DNA of 64,000 nt from Natrinema versiforme JCM 10478 (GTDB taxonomy: Archaea; Halobacteriota; Halobacteria; Halobacteriales; Natrialbaceae): the NCBI RefSeq assembly GCF_000337195.1, contig NZ_AOID01000053.1, positions 49,554 to 113,553 on the forward strand, given 5' to 3'. Every line of letters starts with the position of its first letter. Within the stretch, counting starts at the first letter, position 1. The notes under the pieces were generated by a model. That model had not been told where the DNA came from and did no database searches. It worked only from the letters and a program-made list of their open reading frames with translations. This document shows, one piece after another, positions 60,526-64,000 of the stretch. Position numbers and translations under genes: made by a program.

Positions 60526-60551
60526 GGACAGTTTCGTCCGCAAGCCGTCGA

Positions 60552-60983
60552 TTAGGACTCGTCTCGGGGCAGTGCGACTACGGGAACCGACGCCTCTTTT
60601 ACCAACCGCCGGGCCACGTCGCCGGTGAGTAGTTCCACGAACCGGTTCCCCTCCCGGGGCTCGAAGACCACGGCATCGACGTCGCGCTCGGTCGCCGCCT
60701 CGAAGATCGTCTCGACGACATCAGTGCCGAAGAGGATCGCCGTCTCGACCGTTCCCGCCGTCCCCTCGAGCGACCCACGAGCGCGCTCGAAGATCTCCGT
60801 GGCGTACTCCTCGCGCTGTTCGACCGAGGCCTTGTCGGGCGCGCCGCCCGCCTTTTCGATCACGTTGACAACGAGCACCGTACTCGAGGGGGAGAGATAC
60901 GGCGCGAGCGCCGCGGCGGTCCGCTCGCCGTCGTCCGGATCGGCCACGGGGACGAGCACCGTCCCGTCGAACGTTAGCGGCAT
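60552..60983 (-). CDS. Universal stress protein (UspA-like)
   Basis: 143 residues from ATG 60983 (MPLTFDGTVLVPVADPDDGE). UspA fold: VLVPVADPDDGERTAAALAP, VLVVNVIEKAGGAP, AVVFEPREGNRFVELLTGDV. The C-terminal loop of ATP-binding UspA (G-2x-G-9x-G-S/T) is replaced by EPREGNRFVELLTGDVARRL, so ATP binding is uncertain. The longer frame to 61160 is not usp-like. Convergent with the HalOD1 gene at 60217. Confidence 0.88.
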   Translation of the reverse strand: MPLTFDGTVLVPVADPDDGERTAAALAPYLSPSSTVLVVNVIEKAGGAPDKASVEQREEYATEIFERARGSLEGTAGTVETAILFGTDVVETIFEAATERDVDAVVFEPREGNRFVELLTGDVARRLVKEASVPVVALPRDES

Positions 60984-61148
60984 CGAACCCCTCCCGTACC
61001 GGTCGTCCCGGCGCGTGCACTCCGTCCCGCTCGAGCGACCCCGTCGGCTGCATATCGGTCCATACCCGTGGTTCGTCGCAGGGGGTGAAAAAAGTGAGTC
61101 GGACGGCTCCGGCGGCGATCGACGGTGGCAGTGCCAGCGGCCGACGGC

Positions 61149-61232
61149 TATCGTAGCCACTGAAACGATTTACACACCGATCGCGACGCTGTCGTGCGAT
61201 CGGGTGTGCAATGACTTTCAGTGGCTACGATA
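61149..61232. repeat. Conserved intergenic hairpin element, copy 2
   Basis: Perfect 17-bp arms: TATCGTAGCCACTGAAA (61149-61165) and TTTCAGTGGCTACGATA (61216-61232). Core CGATTTACACACCGATCGC and GCGATCGGGTGTGCAATGA matches the reverse complement of the element at 19667-19744 almost base for base. It begins 7 bp beyond the stop of the D-2-hydroxyacid dehydrogenase gene, so it would lie in the 3' end of that transcript. Confidence 0.9.
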
Positions 61233-61238
61233 ATCCGG

Positions 61239-62213
61239 TCAGGGCAGCACCTGATTCTCGAGGTCGGTATCCGTCTCGGACTCGTCGACCCGGCGACGGT
61301 TTTCGGCGACGATATCGGCCAGTCGGTCGTAGTACCGCGGCGTGTGACCCGCGTTGTGGGGCGTGATCTGGACGTTCTCGAAGGTCCACAGCGGATGCTC
61401 CTCTGGCAGCGGTTCGGGGTCGGTCACGTCCAGTGACGCGCCGCGGATCCAGTTCGAGCGCAGCGCCTCGACCAGCGCGTCGGTCTCGACGACCGGCCCG
61501 CGGGCGATGTTGACCAGCACCGACTCGGGGTCCATCGTCACGAAGGCCTCGCGGTCGATCAGTCCGCGGGTCGTCTCCGTGAGCGGACACGCGAGGACGA
61601 GGTAGTCCGTCCGCGCGAGCGCGTCGTCGAACGCGTCGCCCTCGAAGCCGACGACCTCGTCCGTCGGCCCGCCCTTCTCGGGGGAGTACCGCACGCCGAT
61701 CGTGTCGACGCCGAAGGGCTCGAGCCGGTCGCAGACGGACTGGCCGATCGCACCGAGTCCGACGACAGTGACCGTCGACCCCTGTAACTCGTGGGCCTTG
61801 TAATGTCGCCACTCGCGGCGACGCTGGCGGCGCGCGCCGACGTGGAACCGCCGGGTGAAACTGAGGATCGCACCGAGTACGTGCTCGCCGATGTTCGGCC
61901 CGTGGACGCCCGAGGCGTTCGTCACCGCGACGCCCCGCTCCTCGAGTTCTGCGAGGGGCAGGTGGCCGGTCCCCGCGTACGCACACGCGAAGACCTCGAG
62001 GGTCTCGGCGGCCGCGAGGAGGTCGTCCTCGAGCGTCATCCCCGTGACGAAGCGGGCGTCCCGAATCGCCTCGCTCTCTTCGGCCGGGGTTCGCGCGAGT
62101 TCCACGGTGTGGTCGGGCAGTCGCTCGCGGATCGCGTCGGCGTACTGTTCGATCGGGGTGCCGTGGGTTCCCTTCCGGAGGACGAGTACGTCCGGCGTGT
62201 CGGCGTCGCTCAT
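61239..62213 (-). CDS. D-2-hydroxyacid dehydrogenase
   Basis: 324 residues from ATG 62213 (MSDADTPDVLVLRKGTHGTP). NAD-binding VVGLGAIGQSVCDRLEPFGV; catalytic Arg in NIARGPVVETDALVEALRS, Glu in VTDPEPLPEEHPLW and His in ITPHNAGHTPRYYDR are all present. The haloarchaeal enzyme reduces 2-ketoacids such as 2-ketoisocaproate. The longer frame to 62294 adds an unconserved leader. Immediately downstream lies the hairpin element. Confidence 0.95.
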   Translation of the reverse strand: MSDADTPDVLVLRKGTHGTPIEQYADAIRERLPDHTVELARTPAEESEAIRDARFVTGMTLEDDLLAAAETLEVFACAYAGTGHLPLAELEERGVAVTNASGVHGPNIGEHVLGAILSFTRRFHVGARRQRRREWRHYKAHELQGSTVTVVGLGAIGQSVCDRLEPFGVDTIGVRYSPEKGGPTDEVVGFEGDAFDDALARTDYLVLACPLTETTRGLIDREAFVTMDPESVLVNIARGPVVETDALVEALRSNWIRGASLDVTDPEPLPEEHPLWTFENVQITPHNAGHTPRYYDRLADIVAENRRRVDESETDTDLENQVLP

Positions 62214-62387
62214 GTTCGGTGACTCGTCCAGTGCGATGAAAAACGTTCGTCTCGCGGCACCCGGTCGCTCGCATACCCGTGCGCCGTGACTCATCGTCGG
62301 GTCGCTGCGGGATGCCGTGCGTCACCGTATGGCCCTCGGCTGATTGCGGCAAAGAATGAAGGGCACGCTGAAAGTCCACCTCGTAGA

Positions 62388-62395
62388 TTTTATAA
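62388..62395 (+). promoter_or_regulatory. TATA box of the flavoprotein gene
   Basis: TTTATAAC centred about 28 nt upstream of ATG 62420, a textbook leaderless haloarchaeal promoter spacing. Confidence 0.7.
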
Positions 62396-62419
62396 CGACA
62401 CACTGAGTCCAAACGGCGT

Positions 62420-63811
62420 ATGGAACGCGTAGACGTCGCGATCGTCGGCGGGGGTCCCGCTGGTGCATCCGCGGCCGAACGGGCCGCCGCCCACGGCGCA
62501 GAGACGGTCCTCTTCGAGCAGGGGGTCCCTCGCGAGGACCGCGAGGGACCGGGGCCGGACTCGACCGACGCCGCCGGGATGCTGGACTACTGGATCGACA
62601 TCATGGGGTTCGATTACCGGGAAATTCCCGACGACGTCATCCACCGCGAACTCGAGGCGACGGAATTCGTCGGCCCGAACAGTCGCGTCGAGTTGCGCTC
62701 GACCGGCATGGAGGCTAGCTACCCGAAGTTCGGCTACACCTTCCACCGCACGCGGATGGATGACTGGCTTCACGAACGCGCCACCGACGCGGGCGCGGAC
62801 CTGCGCGTCGGCGTCGGGGTCAAAGACCTCGAGACCGACCTGCGAGCCACGAGTTCGAAGGGGCCGACCCACACACTGACGCTCTCGACCGGCGAGGAAC
62901 TCGAGGCCCAGTACGTCGTCCTCGCGGATGGTCCCCAGCGCCGGATCACCCTCGACGCGCTCGACCAGTTTACCGCACCCGGCCGGAGCGCCTCCGACTA
63001 CCTCTCGCCGCCGGAGGCAAACCACATCGCCTACCAAGAGTATCGGGAGTTCCCCGAGGAACTGTTCGCGGAGTTCGAGGACACCCTCAAGTTCTGGTGG
63101 GGGTACATGCCCGGCGAGACCGCCTATCCGTGGGTCTTCCCGAACGACGGCACGGTCGCCCGCGTCGGGCTGACGATGCCGATCGGAATGACCCTCGCAG
63201 ATGTCGACGACCCAAGTTCGTACAAGCTCCTGCGGCCCGACGACGAGCGACTCCCCTCGGGCGCGGAGTACATCAGCCGGCTGTTAGAACAGGAATACGG
63301 CGACGAGTACGACATCGAGGAGGACATCCCACGCGTCGAGGACCGCGGGAAGTCCAAGGGGACCGAAACCTACCCGATCTCCTCGACCCGACCGATCGAG
63401 TCCCCCGTCGGCGCGAACATCGCCGTCGCCGGCGGCGCGATGGGCACCACCTCTGCCTTCCACGAGGGCGGCTACCACGTCGCTGTCCGCACCGGCAAGA
63501 TCGCCGGCCGACTCGCCGCGACCGACTCGCTCGAGCACTACAACGAGATCTGGAAGGACGCGATCGGCGACGAGGTCCTGCGGAACGTCGCCTTCGGCGA
63601 CATCGTCGCCGAGTACGGACCCGACGACTGGGACTGGGCGTTTGACACCATCAACAACATGCAGGGCAACGGAACCGACGACGCCCTCGTCAGCAAGAAG
63701 TACACCGCCGGGATCGACGCCGCGAAGATCCTCGCGACGTACAAGCACAAGAAGTTCACCTACCGCGACGGCCGCTACGTCCAACTCTCCGAGGACGACT
63801 ACTTCTACTGA
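62420..63811 (+). CDS. Geranylgeranyl-reductase-family FAD-dependent oxidoreductase
   Basis: 463 residues. The FAD-binding MERVDVAIVGGGPAGASAAE Rossmann motif, the family PxxYxWxF segment seen as PGETAYPWVFPND, and VAGGAMGTTSAFHEGGYHVA near the C-terminus place it in the GGR family. Members hydrogenate isoprenoid chains of archaeal lipids or quinones. It could be digeranylgeranylglycerophospholipid reductase or a paralogue. Start supported by the TATA box at 62388. Confidence 0.9.
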   Translation: MERVDVAIVGGGPAGASAAERAAAHGAETVLFEQGVPREDREGPGPDSTDAAGMLDYWIDIMGFDYREIPDDVIHRELEATEFVGPNSRVELRSTGMEASYPKFGYTFHRTRMDDWLHERATDAGADLRVGVGVKDLETDLRATSSKGPTHTLTLSTGEELEAQYVVLADGPQRRITLDALDQFTAPGRSASDYLSPPEANHIAYQEYREFPEELFAEFEDTLKFWWGYMPGETAYPWVFPNDGTVARVGLTMPIGMTLADVDDPSSYKLLRPDDERLPSGAEYISRLLEQEYGDEYDIEEDIPRVEDRGKSKGTETYPISSTRPIESPVGANIAVAGGAMGTTSAFHEGGYHVAVRTGKIAGRLAATDSLEHYNEIWKDAIGDEVLRNVAFGDIVAEYGPDDWDWAFDTINNMQGNGTDDALVSKKYTAGIDAAKILATYKHKKFTYRDGRYVQLSEDDYFY

Positions 63812-63891
63812 GCCGTCACCGTGGGATGTAACGGCGGCCTAACTGCCCGTACGCGGTGATCCTTTTTCGGGGTCGGCGTGGAAGCGGCGGT

Positions 63892-64000
63892 ATGGGCTCC
63901 GGTCGACGCACCGATCCCCCCGGCGAGCGCGGCCCTCGAGCCGACGGCTCGGGTCACGGCGTTCCCGAGGGACAGGCATCCGAGGAGTACGGCGACCACC
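63892..64000 (+). CDS. Start of a protein cut by the right edge, uncharacterised
   Basis: An ATG at 63892 opens a frame (MGSGRRTDPPGERGPRADGS) that stays open to the window edge, about 36 residues. The composition is Gly/Arg/Asp-rich and there is nothing to identify a family. It may be a disordered N-terminus or a chance frame. Confidence 0.35.
   Translation, partial: MGSGRRTDPPGERGPRADGSGHGVPEGQASEEYGDH

Overview
The window is chromosomal DNA of an extremely halophilic archaeon (class Halobacteria). The reasons are G+C-rich coding sequence, very acidic proteins, leaderless genes with a TATA box about 28 nt upstream of the ATG, ATGA/GTGA-overlapping operons, and lineage-typical families (HalOD1, Bat-type HTH_10, aMBF1, archaeal LigA, DUF5794, DUF7845). 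The gene content would fit Natrialbales such as Natrinema or Haloterrigena, but species cannot be settled from the sequence alone.

Layout. 0-11.3 kb is signalling and housekeeping: UspA (cut by the left edge), a HalOD1 protein, a large PAS/GAF/HTH_10 regulator, a Zim-like orphan DNA methylase, membrane proteins, an FMN reductase, a five-PAS histidine kinase and a 40-residue zinc-finger protein. 11.3-18.0 kb is an accessory island next to the 3' end of an intron-bearing tRNA-Trp. Its tRNA-proximal part is a four-gene overlapping operon of provirus/plasmid families (DUF7563, a nuclease-like protein, DUF488, DUF7845). Its distal part is AT-rich and holds a membrane-anchored protein with seven 18-residue tandem repeats, a HEPN-like protein, a frameshifted DUF7692 gene, a lipoprotein and several strong palindromes. 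No integrase or second att copy was recognised.

18-34.6 kb: DUF5794 membrane protein, guaB, cytidylate kinase, cupin, Tat lipoprotein, YcaO fusion protein, CPA2 antiporter, a TetR-MATE operon with a perfect operator palindrome, an RNA-binding protein, an ABC transporter, a DJ-1/PfpI protein, Hsp20 and a DHH phosphoesterase. 34.7-46.8 kb: a thiolase and HMG-CoA-synthase-like/DUF35 pair, a PiT phosphate transporter, an ornithine cyclodeaminase-type enzyme, a zinc-finger J-domain protein convergent with a TIR/zinc-ribbon protein, tpiA, aMBF1, and a hisC-AK6-CDP-alcohol transferase operon. 47-64 kb: SDR, DNA ligase, Lrp regulator, HalOD1, GCS2-like ligase, a cofD-dus-like pair, a CitG-DUF447 pair, rps17e, asd, an HTH_10 regulator with HalOD1, UspA, D-2-hydroxyacid dehydrogenase and a geranylgeranyl-reductase-family flavoprotein.

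The two most unusual things are (1) the 54-bp/18-aa tandem-repeat membrane protein with its HEPN-like neighbour in the AT-rich part of the island, and (2) two copies, over 40 kb apart, of an intergenic hairpin whose core is nearly identical while the outer stems differ in sequence but stay perfectly self-complementary. A TIR protein with the catalytic-Glu context and a zinc ribbon is a third candidate for an uncharacterised defence or NAD-related function.
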